From NCBI RefSeq assembly GCF_000374345.1, contig NZ_KB893999.1, forward strand, positions 14,814 through 48,161: a stretch of DNA of 33,348 bases, given 5' to 3'. This stretch comes from Heyndrickxia acidiproducens DSM 23148 (GTDB lineage Bacteria; Bacillota; Bacilli; Bacillales; Bacillaceae_C). The notes beneath the pieces were generated by a model. It saw nothing but the letters and a program-made list of their open reading frames with translations, ran no database searches and was not told the origin of the DNA. The translations under genes were made by a program, and so were the position numbers. This document shows, in pieces, positions 25,639 through 33,348 of this stretch. How positions within the stretch are numbered: position 1 is the stretch's first letter; every line of letters begins with the position of its first letter.

Positions 25639-25829
25639 GACCACTTTTTTCAGGAGTCATCAATTGCCTGCTCGGGGCTTTATTTACTTATTTCGCCATT
25701 CAGCAGGTACGGGTAAGCGGCTGGGGTTTTTTTTGCTACCTCCTGCTTTTCATTGCCACTTTAGATTTAGGATCAGGGATCAGATTGATTCTGCTTCACT
25801 TCAAAATTAAAAAGTCGGCAAAAAAATAA
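25635..25829 (+). CDS. ydiK: YdiK-like small membrane protein
   Basis: A 64-aa protein with two hydrophobic stretches (about 7-24 and 30-53) and a basic tail (KIKKSAKK). It resembles B. subtilis YdiK (DUF4305). Its ATG overlaps the ydiL stop by 4 bp, which points to translational coupling. The function is unknown, but the constant pairing suggests it works with the YdiL protease. Confidence 0.82.
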   Translation: MRPLFSGVINCLLGALFTYFAIQQVRVSGWGFFCYLLLFIATLDLGSGIRLILLHFKIKKSAKK

Positions 25830-25840
25830 AGAACCTTACA

Positions 25841-25889
25841 CAAAAAAAGCCGGGTGTGCGACCCACGCTGGATCCTCAAACACCCGGCT
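25841..25889 (-). terminator. Intrinsic terminator after tatC
   Basis: AGCCGGGTGT (25848-25857) and ACACCCGGCT (25880-25889) form a perfect 10-bp stem. On the minus strand a T run follows. The plus-strand side lacks a T run, so read-through control for ydiK is weaker. Confidence 0.85.
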
Positions 25890-25941
25890 GTTATCATTCC
25901 GTTTTGATCATTTCAAACGCTTACAAATCTTTTCCAGCTTT

Positions 25942-26700
25942 TTAAGGTGCCGCTGTCCCGTCCAAAACCGGTTTTTCACCCGGCGCCTTTGCTTTACGGT
26001 AAGCCATCGCCGATATCCCGATGCTGATTTCATATAACACAATCAGCGGAATGCTTACAATCAGCTGGGAAAAAACATCCGGGGGTGTCATCACCGCCGC
26101 CGTTACGATTAAGGAAAAATAGGCGTACTTCCTGGCTTTTTTTAAAAGTTTCGGTGTGATGATGCCAAGGCGGGTAAAAAACATCGTGATGACCGGCATT
26201 TGGAAAACAAATCCAAAAGGCAGCGTAATGCGGAGCAAAAAGCTGAAATATTCACGGATCCCGATCACGCTATGAATGCCCATTTCATTTGACAGCCCTA
26301 TCATAAAGTGAACCATTAATGGAAAGAGAACATAATAGGCAAATAAAACGCCGGAAATGAACAGAAGAAAAGAAATCGGAATAAAACTTAATGTAATTCT
26401 CCGCTCTTTCTCATACAGGCCCGGGCTGACAAAGGCCCAGAGCTGATAAAGAATGACCGGCAGAACCAAAAGGCAGGCAATCACGATCGTCACTTCCATG
26501 TACACCTTTAATGGATCGGTCACCCTAAAAGCGTTCATCGTTAACATCCGGGCTTCTTCTGCATGCTGCAAATAGCGGATCACGGGCTTGGCGGCAAACA
26601 GGCTTATTATCACAGCAAGAACAAAGAAAACGACAACCGTAATCAGCCGTTTTCTCAACTCCTGGATATGTTCGGCAACCGTCATGTCTTTTGCATTCAA
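25942..26700 (-). CDS. tatC: Sec-independent translocase subunit TatC, TTG start
   Basis: The 252-aa core of the Tat export system, with six membrane helices, that binds twin-arginine signal peptides. TatC marks are the N-terminal EHIQELRKRL, FVSPGLYEKERR, and FGFVFQMPVI before the last helices. The start is a TTG at 26700 whose bases overlap the TGA of the small ORF ahead (TTGA), which suggests coupled translation. An ATG five codons further in (26685) is the alternative. B. subtilis has tatAy between rex and tatCy; here no TatA-like gene is present. A TatA must come from elsewhere in the genome. Confidence 0.92.
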   Translation of the reverse strand: MNAKDMTVAEHIQELRKRLITVVVFFVLAVIISLFAAKPVIRYLQHAEEARMLTMNAFRVTDPLKVYMEVTIVIACLLVLPVILYQLWAFVSPGLYEKERRITLSFIPISFLLFISGVLFAYYVLFPLMVHFMIGLSNEMGIHSVIGIREYFSFLLRITLPFGFVFQMPVITMFFTRLGIITPKLLKKARKYAYFSLIVTAAVMTPPDVFSQLIVSIPLIVLYEISIGISAMAYRKAKAPGEKPVLDGTAAP

Positions 26701-26822
26701 ACCGCTTCACCCGAAATGCTTACCAGCAGTCTTTTTTTGCAAGCCCCGGCTGCCGGACCGTCTTTCATGCGCGCTTTCACAATTCCAGATAATTCCAACC
26801 CGTTTCTTAATGCCGTTTTCAT
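26697..26822 (-). CDS. Small ORF of 41 aa coupled to tatC, unrecognised
   Basis: The frame begins at an ATG (26822) behind a strong AGGGGGGTG site 5-6 bases upstream. It encodes MKTALRNGLELSGIVKARMK, then DGPAAGACKKRLLVSISGEA and a final Val, and stops in a TGA that overlaps the tatC TTG start. It is basic, has no membrane helix and is not a TatA. I do not recognise it. The strong initiation site and overlapped stop make translation likely. It may act only as a coupling or leader peptide, or be a remnant of a gene fused away from this locus. Confidence 0.5.
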   Translation of the reverse strand: MKTALRNGLELSGIVKARMKDGPAAGACKKRLLVSISGEAV

Positions 26823-26871
26823 CCGGGCACCCCCCTGTACCCCATATGATAACGGAAAAAAGCAGATTTGG

Positions 26872-27546
26872 CTATGACTTCATTATACTTTCTTGGGAAT
26901 TTTCCGCCTCATTTGAATAGTGTTGCAAAAAGTAAATAAGGGCCTGGAGTTCCACAGCCAGATCAATATGGTGGACACGAATATTCGCCGGTACATTCAA
27001 GCGGGCGGGCGTAAAGTTTAGAATGCCTTTCACATTGGTATCTGCCAATTGGTCCGTAACAACTTGTGCAGCAGTGGACGGCACCGTCAAAATAACAACC
27101 GTAATGTCTTCCTGGCAAAGGCGCGATTTCAGTTCACCCATGCTGAATACCGGGACGTCCCCTACCCGTTTGCCTACCTTGCTGTCATCGCTGTCAAATG
27201 CCATCACAATCTTTGCACTGTTGTTTTTGGAAAAGTTATAGTTCAATAACGCCGTACCCAGATTTCCGACGCCGATCAGCGCAACGCCTGTCATTTCATC
27301 CTGGTTTAAAGTTTTACTGAAAAAAGATAATAAATATTTAACATTATAGCCATATCCTTTTTTTCCCAATGCCCCGAAATAGGAAAAGTCCCGGCGGATC
27401 GTTGCTGAATCGACTTTCACCGCCTCGCTCAGTTCAGCGGATGAAACCCTTTGTTTTCCAAGTGTATACAAATTTCGCAAGTAACGATAATATAATGGTA
27501 ACCGTTTTGCTGTTGCTTGTGGTATTTTAGCTGATTCGTCTTTCAT
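26872..27546 (-). CDS. rex: Redox-sensing transcriptional repressor Rex
   Basis: A 224-aa dimeric repressor that senses NADH/NAD and controls fermentation and respiration genes. The N-terminal winged helix includes [12 protein letters not shown] and [14 protein letters not shown]. The Rossmann domain starts with the dinucleotide motif GVGNLG (92-97), and the C-terminal swapped helix ([14 protein letters not shown]) is present. The ATG follows GGGGGA at a slightly long spacing. As in B. subtilis, it is upstream of tatC and divergent from the ABC-F gene, but moaC is not between them. A Rex-like half palindrome lies in its own upstream region. Confidence 0.96.
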   Translation of the reverse strand: MKDESAKIPQATAKRLPLYYRYLRNLYTLGKQRVSSAELSEAVKVDSATIRRDFSYFGALGKKGYGYNVKYLLSFFSKTLNQDEMTGVALIGVGNLGTALLNYNFSKNNSAKIVMAFDSDDSKVGKRVGDVPVFSMGELKSRLCQEDITVVILTVPSTAAQVVTDQLADTNVKGILNFTPARLNVPANIRVHHIDLAVELQALIYFLQHYSNEAENSQESIMKS

Positions 27547-27858
27547 ATATATGAGTCCCCCATGTTGAATCGTCGTATTTTGGATCTTTTTTCTCTAAAA
27601 ATAAACGGCTGAATCACTGGAAGCGCTGCCAACCTTTACTTTTATCTTACTCCTAAATGTTGCAAATATAAATTACAACTTTAAAAATACGATCTTCCAT
27701 ACTAAAATTCTCTTCCACTATGTTAAATATATCACAAATTCAAACGCATGACAGCTATTATGTCAAGCTTTTTTGCTAATGATTGACAGGTGGCAATTCT
27801 GTTGCGGAGCCTGCCTCTTTTACTGTACACTTACTATATTACAGAGGTGAATACAAAG
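27547..27858. promoter_or_regulatory. Divergent rex / ABC-F intergenic region with possible Rex site
   Basis: About 310 bp and AT-rich. TGTTAAATATATCACAAA (27721-27738) has one good Rex half-site (TTTGTGA on the minus strand) and a weaker second half, so autoregulation is possible but unproven. A long ABC-F frame extends back to 27790 but has no ribosome binding site there. No clear -10/-35 pair can be assigned for either gene, and I see no terminator. Confidence 0.4.
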
Positions 27859-29778
27859 ATGATGTTACTGCAAGTTCAACAAATCACAAAATATTTTGGT
27901 GCTGAACTTATTTTATCCAATATAAAATTAGAAATTCAGACAAAAGACCGCATTGCGTTAGTCGGGAGGAACGGAGCAGGAAAATCCACCCTTTTGAAAA
28001 TGATTGCAGGCCAGCTATCGTATGATGAAGGCGCCATCATCAGGCCAAACGGTGTCGAAATTGGTTATTTAGCGCAAAATACGGGGCTGGAATCCAATTT
28101 GTCGATTTGGGATGAAATGCTGTCTGTGTTTGAAAATCTCCGTAAAATGGAAAAGCAGCTGCGGTCGATGGAACAAAAAATGACCGAGCCTTCCGTTTAC
28201 AACAATCCGAATGCTTACGAAAAGCTGATGCAAGCGTATGATGACTTGCAAATCCGGTTTAAGGACGAAGGCGGTTACCAATTCGAAGCAGATATCCGCT
28301 CTGTTTTGCACGGGTTTAACTTTCAGCAATACGATTACAGCACACCGATCCATACGCTTAGCGGCGGCCAAAAAACGCGGCTTGCACTCGCGAAACTGTT
28401 GCTGAAAAAACCCGATATCCTGATTCTGGACGAGCCTACTAACCATCTTGATATTGAAACGCTCTCCTGGCTTGAGCAATATTTGCAAAGCTACCAGGGC
28501 GCCATCTTAATCGTTTCGCATGACCGCTATTTTCTTGATAAAGTAGTCAACCAGGTATATGAAATCTCCCGCCATTCGATCAGAAAATTCCACGGCAATT
28601 ACAGCAGCTATCTCGTTCAAAAAGCGGAGCAATATGAGCGGGATTTGAAGCAGTACGAAAAGCAGCAGGAGAAAGTTGCCAAACTGCAGGATTTTATCCA
28701 AAAAAATATTGCCCGCGCGACGACGACAAAGCGTGCCCAAAGCCGGCGGAAACAGCTTGACAGAATGGAATTGATGGACCGGCCGGCCGGGGACGAAAAA
28801 TCGGCCCATTTCAGTTTTGAAATAGAAAAACAAAGCGGCAATGAAGTGCTGCATGTCATCGATGCGGAAATTGGCTACAACCACAAAGCCATTACCCGCA
28901 ATATCACATTTTCAGTAAAAAGAGAAGACAGCGTAGCGCTTGTCGGCCCGAACGGAATCGGTAAATCGACATTGATCAAAACCATTATCGATAAAATTCC
29001 GTTGCTTTCCGGTACCATTCAGTTTGGCTCCAATGTCACAATCGGCTACTATGACCAGGAGCAGGCAGATCTCTCTTCAAATAAAAATGTTTTGCAGGAA
29101 CTTTGGGATGAATATCCGCTTAAACCGGAAAAAGAAATTCGCTCGGCACTGGGAAATTTCCTATTTTCCGGGGATGATGTGTTAAAAAACGTGTCTTCTT
29201 TGAGCGGCGGTGAAAAAGCGCGCCTCGCCCTCGCAAAACTTATGCTGCAAAAAGCCAATTTCCTGATCCTCGACGAACCCACAAACCACCTTGACCTGGA
29301 CAGCAAGGAAGTATTGGAAAATGCATTAATCGATTATCCCGGGACAATCTTATTTATCTCGCACGACCGCTACTTTATTAACCGGATTGCTACTAAAGTC
29401 ATCGAACTCTCCCAAGAGGGGACGCGCGAATTTCTCGGCGATTATGATTATTATGTCCAAAAACGGGAAGAAATGCTGGAACTTGAAAGGCTTGAGAACT
29501 TCCAGCAAGACAGAAAGAAAACAGAACAGCCTGCAAAGACAAACTACAAAATCGATAAAGAAGCAAAGAAATTAGAGCGCCAGAAAAAACGAAGAATTGA
29601 AGAGATCGAAACGAATATTGAAAAACTTGAAACCGAAATAAGTGAATGGGAACATAAACTGTCAGACCCCGATATTTTTCAGGATCATCAGAAGATGCTG
29701 CAATTCACGAAAGAAATGGAAGACCGCAAGAAACAACTCGATGCCTTGATGGACGAATGGGCTGAATTGAGTGAATAA
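27859..29778 (+). CDS. ydiF: ABC-F family ATPase (YdiF-like)
   Basis: A 639-aa soluble protein with two ABC domains, probably a ribosome-associated translation factor. Domain 1 has Walker A GRNGAGKST (36-44), signature LSGGQKTRLAL and Walker B ILILDEPTNHLD. The arginine- and lysine-rich linker (about 260-310, ARATTTKRAQSRRKQLDRM) is the P-site tRNA interaction motif region. Domain 2 repeats GPNGIGKST, LSGGEKARLAL and FLILDEPTNHLD. A coiled-coil C-terminal tail (about 545-639) ends in DEWAELSE. The ATG at 27859 follows AGAGGTG and gives the same start as B. subtilis YdiF. No membrane domain is present, so it is not a transporter. Confidence 0.95.
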   Translation: MMLLQVQQITKYFGAELILSNIKLEIQTKDRIALVGRNGAGKSTLLKMIAGQLSYDEGAIIRPNGVEIGYLAQNTGLESNLSIWDEMLSVFENLRKMEKQLRSMEQKMTEPSVYNNPNAYEKLMQAYDDLQIRFKDEGGYQFEADIRSVLHGFNFQQYDYSTPIHTLSGGQKTRLALAKLLLKKPDILILDEPTNHLDIETLSWLEQYLQSYQGAILIVSHDRYFLDKVVNQVYEISRHSIRKFHGNYSSYLVQKAEQYERDLKQYEKQQEKVAKLQDFIQKNIARATTTKRAQSRRKQLDRMELMDRPAGDEKSAHFSFEIEKQSGNEVLHVIDAEIGYNHKAITRNITFSVKREDSVALVGPNGIGKSTLIKTIIDKIPLLSGTIQFGSNVTIGYYDQEQADLSSNKNVLQELWDEYPLKPEKEIRSALGNFLFSGDDVLKNVSSLSGGEKARLALAKLMLQKANFLILDEPTNHLDLDSKEVLENALIDYPGTILFISHDRYFINRIATKVIELSQEGTREFLGDYDYYVQKREEMLELERLENFQQDRKKTEQPAKTNYKIDKEAKKLERQKKRRIEEIETNIEKLETEISEWEHKLSDPDIFQDHQKMLQFTKEMEDRKKQLDALMDEWAELSE

Positions 29779-29783
29779 CATGA

Positions 29784-29843
29784 AGCCGCGCCGTTGAATC
29801 GCCATGCTTAAAGGACATGGCGGTCAGCAGCCCGGCTTTTTTT
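29784..29843 (+). terminator. Intrinsic terminator after the ABC-F gene
   Basis: An inner stem CGCCATG/CATGGCG (29800-29806, 29816-29822) sits inside an outer AGCCG/CGGCT pairing (29784-29788, 29833-29837), followed by a T-rich run to 29843. Confidence 0.75.
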
Positions 29844-29880
29844 GTGTTTTCAAATCAAATCTTCCAAAAGCATTGTAAAT

Positions 29881-30146
29881 CTATTCACATCTTTATGCAC
29901 AGTTTACTTCTTGATGCACGGCTTTTTCATTTGGTTTTCCACAAAGTCCACAATTATCAACAATTTTATCCACATTATACACAGGTTTTTAAGCAAGAAT
30001 TTGATAAGTTTTACACAGATCGAGATTGTTATCAACAACTTTTCCACAGATTGTGCACAATTCTGTTTATTTTGTATAAATCAATCAAAAAAAGGTTGTT
30101 ATGCTTGTGTTCAACACAACAACCTGAATGATTCACATGTGTATAA
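29881..30146. promoter_or_regulatory. DnaA-box cluster
   Basis: The 377-bp gap between the ABC-F gene and tsaD has no gene but many 9-mers of the DnaA-box type TTATNCACA. Exact matches are TTATGCACA (29893), TTATCCACA (29966), the abutting TTATACACA (29975), and TTATACACA on the minus strand (30138-30146). One-mismatch copies are CTATTCACA (29881), TTTTCCACA (29935 and 30040), TTATCAACA (29954 and 30029), TTTTACACA (30009), TTGTGCACA (30051) and TGATTCACA (30129). I recall that the matching B. subtilis region next to gcp (tsaD) is one of its oriC-proximal DnaA-box clusters, which titrate DnaA. The short open frames here are low-complexity and not genes. Confidence 0.85.
30083..30125 (-). terminator. 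Intrinsic terminator after tsaD
   Basis: AGGTTGTT (30093-30100) and AACAACCT (30118-30125), with an inner GTGT/CACA pairing. On the minus strand TTTTTTTGATTG follows. It lies inside the DnaA-box cluster. Confidence 0.75.
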
Positions 30147-30155
30147 GTTTTTTAT

Positions 30156-31175
30156 TTAGAAGTTGTCCATTTCAAGCCCGGGATCGGCATTTAAATCAAG
30201 CGCGCTCCGCTTCCCTTTTTCAAACAAAACAGTGCCGCAAGCCCCGATCATGGCTGCATTATCTGTGCACAAGCGGATCGGGGGGATGCTTAGTTCGACT
30301 TCCGGCAACTCGAGAAAAGCTGTCTTTAAGGCGGCGCGGAGTCCTTTATTCGCTGCGACGCCGCCCGCAACCAGCACTTCTTTTACATTAAATTCATGTA
30401 CGGCCTCAAGCGTCTTAGAAACAAGGACATCGATCACGCTTTGCTGAAAACTTGCCGCCATGTCTTCAGGCTTGATTGTCTCCCCTCTTTGTTCCGCATT
30501 ATGCAGCGTGTTGATGACCGCTGATTTTAATCCGCTAAAGCTGAAATCATAGGAACCTTCGAGCCACGAGCGCGGCAAATCAATATTTGCTTCACCTTCA
30601 TGGGCAAGGCGGTCAATTTGCGGGCCTCCCGGATATGGAAGCCCCAATGTCCGCGCCACCTTATCATACGCTTCCCCGGCGGCATCGTCCCTTGTTTCCC
30701 CGATGACTTCAAATTCAGCATGGCCTTTCATCAGTACAAGCTCCGTATGGCCGCCGGAAACAACCAATGCGAGTAACGGGAATTTCATCTCGCTTTCCAG
30801 CCGATTGGCATAAATATGGCCGGCAATATGATGGACGCCTACAAGCGGGAGGCCATTTGCAAAAGCAAGTGCCTTTGCAGCATTGACACCGACCAGCAGC
30901 GCTCCCACCAGGCCCGGCCCTTCTGTTACGGCAATTGCATCCAAATCCTGAAAAGTAATACCGGCTTCTTCCATTGCCGCCTCAATGACAATTGTAATTT
31001 GTTCAACGTGATGGCGGGAAGCAAGTTCCGGTACCACGCCGCCAAAACGCTTGTGGCTTTCAATTTGGGAAGCCACCACATTTGAAACAATTTTCGTTCC
31101 GTTTTGAATCACCGCTGCTGCTGTTTCGTCACAGCTCGTTTCTATGCCTAACACCAATAAATCTTTTTTCATCAT
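30156..31175 (-). CDS. tsaD: tRNA t6A synthesis protein TsaD (Kae1/Gcp)
   Basis: Transfers the threonylcarbamoyl group to A37 of ANN-decoding tRNAs with TsaB and TsaE. The 339-aa ASKHA-fold protein has [13 protein letters not shown] near the N-terminus, [11 protein letters not shown], the metal-binding HxxxH pair His116 and His120 (HHIAGH), [28 protein letters not shown] and the final metal-site segment [11 protein letters not shown]. The ATG at 31175 overlaps the rimI stop by 4 bp; an adjacent ATG at 31172 and an upstream GTG at 31187 are alternatives. Last gene of the tsaE-tsaB-rimI-tsaD operon. Confidence 0.97.
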   Translation of the reverse strand: MMKKDLLVLGIETSCDETAAAVIQNGTKIVSNVVASQIESHKRFGGVVPELASRHHVEQITIVIEAAMEEAGITFQDLDAIAVTEGPGLVGALLVGVNAAKALAFANGLPLVGVHHIAGHIYANRLESEMKFPLLALVVSGGHTELVLMKGHAEFEVIGETRDDAAGEAYDKVARTLGLPYPGGPQIDRLAHEGEANIDLPRSWLEGSYDFSFSGLKSAVINTLHNAEQRGETIKPEDMAASFQQSVIDVLVSKTLEAVHEFNVKEVLVAGGVAANKGLRAALKTAFLELPEVELSIPPIRLCTDNAAMIGACGTVLFEKGKRSALDLNADPGLEMDNF

Positions 31176-31627
31176 AAGTTCACCCACATCACAATCGCAT
31201 CTTCATAATTATCTGTATAGTAACCCTTTCGTATGCCGCCTTCCTGAAATCCCAGTTTTTTATAGAGGGACCTTGCAATAGTATTGCTGACGCGCACTTC
31301 CAAACTCAATGTTTTTGCTTTGCTCAACTGTGCATACTCCATTACATGCATTAACAATGCTTCTCCCAACTTACGGCCGCGGTATTCAGGCAATACTGCG
31401 AGGTTGGTCACATGCGCTTCATCAATAATAATCCATACCCCGCAGTACCCGATAATCTTCTCCTCGTCAACGAGAACCAAATACGTTGCGAAATGGTTAT
31501 GGACAAATTCGTTGTAAAAAGCTTCCCGCGTCCACGGCATCGTAAAGGATTGCTTTTCCACATTGTATATGCCCTCCAAATCGTCCAGTGTGGCTTTTCG
31601 CAGAATGATATCTCCCATTTTCCTCAT
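31172..31627 (-). CDS. rimI: RimI-type N-acetyltransferase
   Basis: A 151-aa GNAT acetyltransferase. It has the acceptor-side motif [14 protein letters not shown], the beta-4 strand [26 protein letters not shown] region ([20 protein letters not shown]) that carries the acetyl-CoA pyrophosphate loop, LEVRVSN and [17 protein letters not shown]. RimI acetylates the N-terminus of ribosomal protein S18 in E. coli; in Bacillus the target is less clear. It sits between tsaB and tsaD, as in B. subtilis. The start could be the ATG at 31627 or the one three codons on (31618), as neither has an ideally spaced site. Confidence 0.92.
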   Translation of the reverse strand: MRKMGDIILRKATLDDLEGIYNVEKQSFTMPWTREAFYNEFVHNHFATYLVLVDEEKIIGYCGVWIIIDEAHVTNLAVLPEYRGRKLGEALLMHVMEYAQLSKAKTLSLEVRVSNTIARSLYKKLGFQEGGIRKGYYTDNYEDAIVMWVNL

Positions 31628-31636
31628 ATCCTAACT

Positions 31637-32332
31637 TTAATCTCTTTTATGCTTTTCAAGCCATTTTGCTTCAGCTTCTACTAAACGTATGTAATTTGGA
31701 ACAAATGTGTGTACCTCTTCCGCCGGCTGTTCGATTCCGAGTTTGGCCAATTCGCCGGGGCGCGGAATATGCAGAGTCCAATCTGCAACAAACATTTGGT
31801 GCTGCAACTGATCCTTTAAAGTATCTTCGTGCAGGGCGACATCCTGGCCAATAAACAAAACAGGCCGGCCATATTTGCGCAGCCGCTCTCCCCAATCAGC
31901 AGCTGGTACATTGCAGTCATCAATTACCGTCTCAATTCGTCCATCCTGATACCGGTAAAGGCCGGTGTAGATCCGGCCTCTTCTTGCATCAAACAGCGGC
32001 GAAATATAGCCGTTGAAATACCGTCCTGCTGCCGCCATAAACTTCAGGCTTGAGACACCGGCCAAGGGAATTTTCAAGCTCCAGGCCATCGTTTTTGCAA
32101 TCGTAACCCCAATCCTGATTCCTGTATAGGAACCCGGTCCCTTTGCCACAACAATTTTATCCAGTTCAGACGGTTCGACACTGCAGTCCTTCATGATTTG
32201 CTGAATGGCCGGCATCACGCGGATACTGTGGTTTTTTTTCAGATTGGTCATATATTCAGCCAGCACTTTTTTACCGTCGATCAAGGAAACCCCTAATACT
32301 TCATTTGATGTATCAATTGCCAAGACTTTCAT
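31637..32332 (-). CDS. tsaB: tRNA t6A synthesis protein TsaB
   Basis: The 231-aa partner that holds TsaD in the t6A complex and binds TsaE. It is a degenerate ASKHA protein with MKVLAIDTSNEVLGVSLI at the N-terminus, AKGPGSYTGIRIGVTIAKTMAW near residues 63-84, and SPLFDARRGRIYTGLY. It lacks the metal site of TsaD, as expected for a non-catalytic paralogue. Its ATG overlaps the tsaE stop by 4 bp and its stop lies 9 bp before the rimI start. It matches B. subtilis YdiC in position and length. Confidence 0.95.
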   Translation of the reverse strand: MKVLAIDTSNEVLGVSLIDGKKVLAEYMTNLKKNHSIRVMPAIQQIMKDCSVEPSELDKIVVAKGPGSYTGIRIGVTIAKTMAWSLKIPLAGVSSLKFMAAAGRYFNGYISPLFDARRGRIYTGLYRYQDGRIETVIDDCNVPAADWGERLRKYGRPVLFIGQDVALHEDTLKDQLQHQMFVADWTLHIPRPGELAKLGIEQPAEEVHTFVPNYIRLVEAEAKWLEKHKRD

Positions 32333-32784
32333 GAAAAAGACTCCTCACATAATAATACGTATCTCTTTCCATTGGGTTTGGCTTCAATGCTGCGCCTGTT
32401 ATCCCCAAGATGGCGGATGCTGATCTCCAAATATTCATCCGGAAGCTGGTCTTTAATCATATGCGCCCATTCCACGATGGTCACACCCCCGCCTTCAAAA
32501 TATTCGTCAAAGCCAAGATCTTCCCCGGAATCTTCCAATCGGTATACATCCATATGGTACAGCGGCATACGCCCCCGGTATTCTTTTATAAGCGTAAATG
32601 TCGGGCTGTTGACTGTCCGTTGAATGCCAAGTCCTTTTGCTATTCCTTTCGTAAACGTTGTTTTTCCCGCCCCCAGATCACCTTCCAATAGGAGTACATC
32701 ACCAGGCTTGAGATGTTCGGCCATCTTTGCCGCAAAGGTAAATGTTTCCTCAGGGCTGCCGGAAATCCAATTATATGTATTCAT
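32329..32784 (-). CDS. tsaE: tRNA t6A synthesis ATPase TsaE
   Basis: A 151-aa P-loop ATPase that drives the TsaB-TsaD cycle. Walker A is GDLGAGKTT (35-43), then NSPTFTLIKEY, the switch-like MDVYRLED, and IVEWAHMI with the conserved EW pair. The ATG at 32784 lies 9 bases after AAGGGGA and is followed by NTYNWIS. An upstream in-frame ATG at 32814 falls next to a terminator and has no ribosome binding site. First gene of the t6A operon, matching B. subtilis YdiB. Confidence 0.95.
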   Translation of the reverse strand: MNTYNWISGSPEETFTFAAKMAEHLKPGDVLLLEGDLGAGKTTFTKGIAKGLGIQRTVNSPTFTLIKEYRGRMPLYHMDVYRLEDSGEDLGFDEYFEGGGVTIVEWAHMIKDQLPDEYLEISIRHLGDNRRSIEAKPNGKRYVLLCEESFS

Positions 32785-32818
32785 TGTTCTGAATCCCCTT
32801 TTTGCAGAATTCATTTTT

Positions 32819-32850
32819 TATAAAAAAAGCCTTAGGAACCCATCCTAAGG
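32819..32850 (-). terminator. Hairpin terminator in the tsaE leader
   Basis: CCTTAGGA (32830-32837) and TCCTAAGG (32843-32850) form an 8-bp stem with a 5-base loop. On the minus strand C and seven T follow. It is 35 bp before the tsaE start and just downstream of a TATAAT at 32862-32867, so it may attenuate tsaE as well as stop rRNA/tRNA transcripts. Confidence 0.75.
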
Positions 32851-32894
32851 TAATTCTTGTAATTATAGTTTAACCTATTTTTATGAAATGAGCA

Positions 32895-32950
32895 AAAAAA
32901 CCCGGATAAAAAATAACAAGCAGGACATTTTTTATGTCTGCTTGTTATTT
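32895..32950 (-). terminator. Terminator downstream of tRNA-fMet
   Basis: A 17-bp stem, AAATAACAAGCAG plus GACAT (32911-32928) against ATGTCTGCTTGTTATTT (32934-32950), with one bulged base. On the minus strand a TTTT, a CCGGG and a T7 run follow. Confidence 0.85.
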
Positions 32951-32952
32951 AC

Positions 32953-33029
<77 letters not shown>

Positions 33030-33046
33030 ATAATATAAAGGTTACA

Positions 33047-33162
<116 letters not shown>

Positions 33163-33348
33163 CCGTATTGAGTTGTAAAGGATGTATTCCTTCAAAACTG
33201 GATAGGAGAAAAACAAGTAAAACCAAGAATTGCACTTCTAAACTGTCCAGCTCCAGCGCCTATCGGCTGGCGTATTTCTCCGTCTTCTCCCTCCGATAAA
33301 TCAACATCAGCTCGTAAAAACCACTCGCTGTGTTTCCTTTATCTCAGT
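33163..33348 (-). other. rRNA operon spacer upstream of 5S
   Basis: No 23S sequence is recognised in the last 186 bp. The stretch CTTCAAAACTGG (33191-33202) is typical of Bacillaceae rRNA spacers. CAGCTCCAGCGCCTATCGGC (33249-33268) resembles a GC-rich intergenic repeat common in Bacillus and Geobacillus genomes and can form a CGCC/GGCG hairpin. The 23S gene would be further right if the operon is complete. Confidence 0.5.

Noticed and set aside
29817..30159. Short open frames (104-105 aa) between the ABC-F gene and tsaD.
   Set aside because: They are low-complexity Phe/His/Thr-rich translations of the DnaA-box cluster and a terminator, without proper starts.

Overview
The window looks like chromosomal DNA from a member of the Bacillaceae, probably a Bacillus or Heyndrickxia/Weizmannia-like species. 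This rests on gene order: tsaE-tsaB-rimI-tsaD, an ABC-F gene, rex, tatC, ydiK, ydiL, groES-groEL, and then yeaC-yeaD-yebA-guaA all match the Bacillus subtilis ydi/groESL/guaA neighbourhoods. The Shine-Dalgarno sites are strong, sigma-A promoters are easy to read, and groESL carries a perfect CIRCE element. The exact species cannot be fixed from sequence reading alone.

Layout. 1-2800: a 52-bp-period repeat, an unrecognised membrane protein, an OhrR-type peroxide sensor divergent from a chloroperoxidase-like alpha/beta hydrolase with an operator between them, and a decayed gene. 2800-4200: a thiosulfate uptake pair (TusA-like and TsuA/YeeE). 4550-5330: an acetoin/diacetyl reductase-type dehydrogenase. 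5400-8250: an AT-rich accessory patch with a PD-(D/E)XK (Rpn-like) protein, a gene remnant and an MFS exporter. 8260-14400: guaA under a guanine riboswitch, preceded by the MoxR/DUF58/transglutaminase trio. 14560-17555: a complete pncA-pncB-nadE salvage operon from nicotinamide towards NAD, with three evenly spaced palindromes upstream. 17787-18842: an L-Ala-D/L-Glu-type epimerase. 19195-22395: a three-component extracytoplasmic glycosylation set (DUF6044/YkoS-like, YkoT/GtrB-like, GtrA). 22497-24650: groEL, groES, CIRCE. 24790-27546: ydiL-ydiK, tatC with a small upstream ORF in place of tatA, and rex. 27859-29778: an ABC-F protein. 29881-30146: a dense DnaA-box cluster. 30156-32784: the t6A operon. 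32953-33162: initiator tRNA-Met and 5S rRNA.

Several groups act together. PncA, PncB and NadE convert nicotinamide to nicotinate, then NaMN, and perform the last amidation to NAD. TsaB, TsaD and TsaE make the tRNA t6A modification with TsaC, encoded elsewhere, and RimI is the acetyltransferase usually found among them. YeaC, YeaD and YebA overlap or abut, as expected for a MoxR-linked envelope system. The DUF6044 protein, GtrB-like transferase and GtrA flippase form a likely glycosylation pathway on the outer face of the membrane. Compared with B. subtilis, moaC is missing from between the ABC-F gene and rex, and tatA is missing from between rex and tatC.

The least explained signals are the three operator-like palindromes before pncA, the well-initiated 41-codon ORF coupled to tatC, the OhrR/hydrolase pair, the tandem repeat at the left edge, and operator-like palindromes in the ydiL and yeaC promoters. 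I found no CRISPR array, intact insertion sequence or clear prophage.
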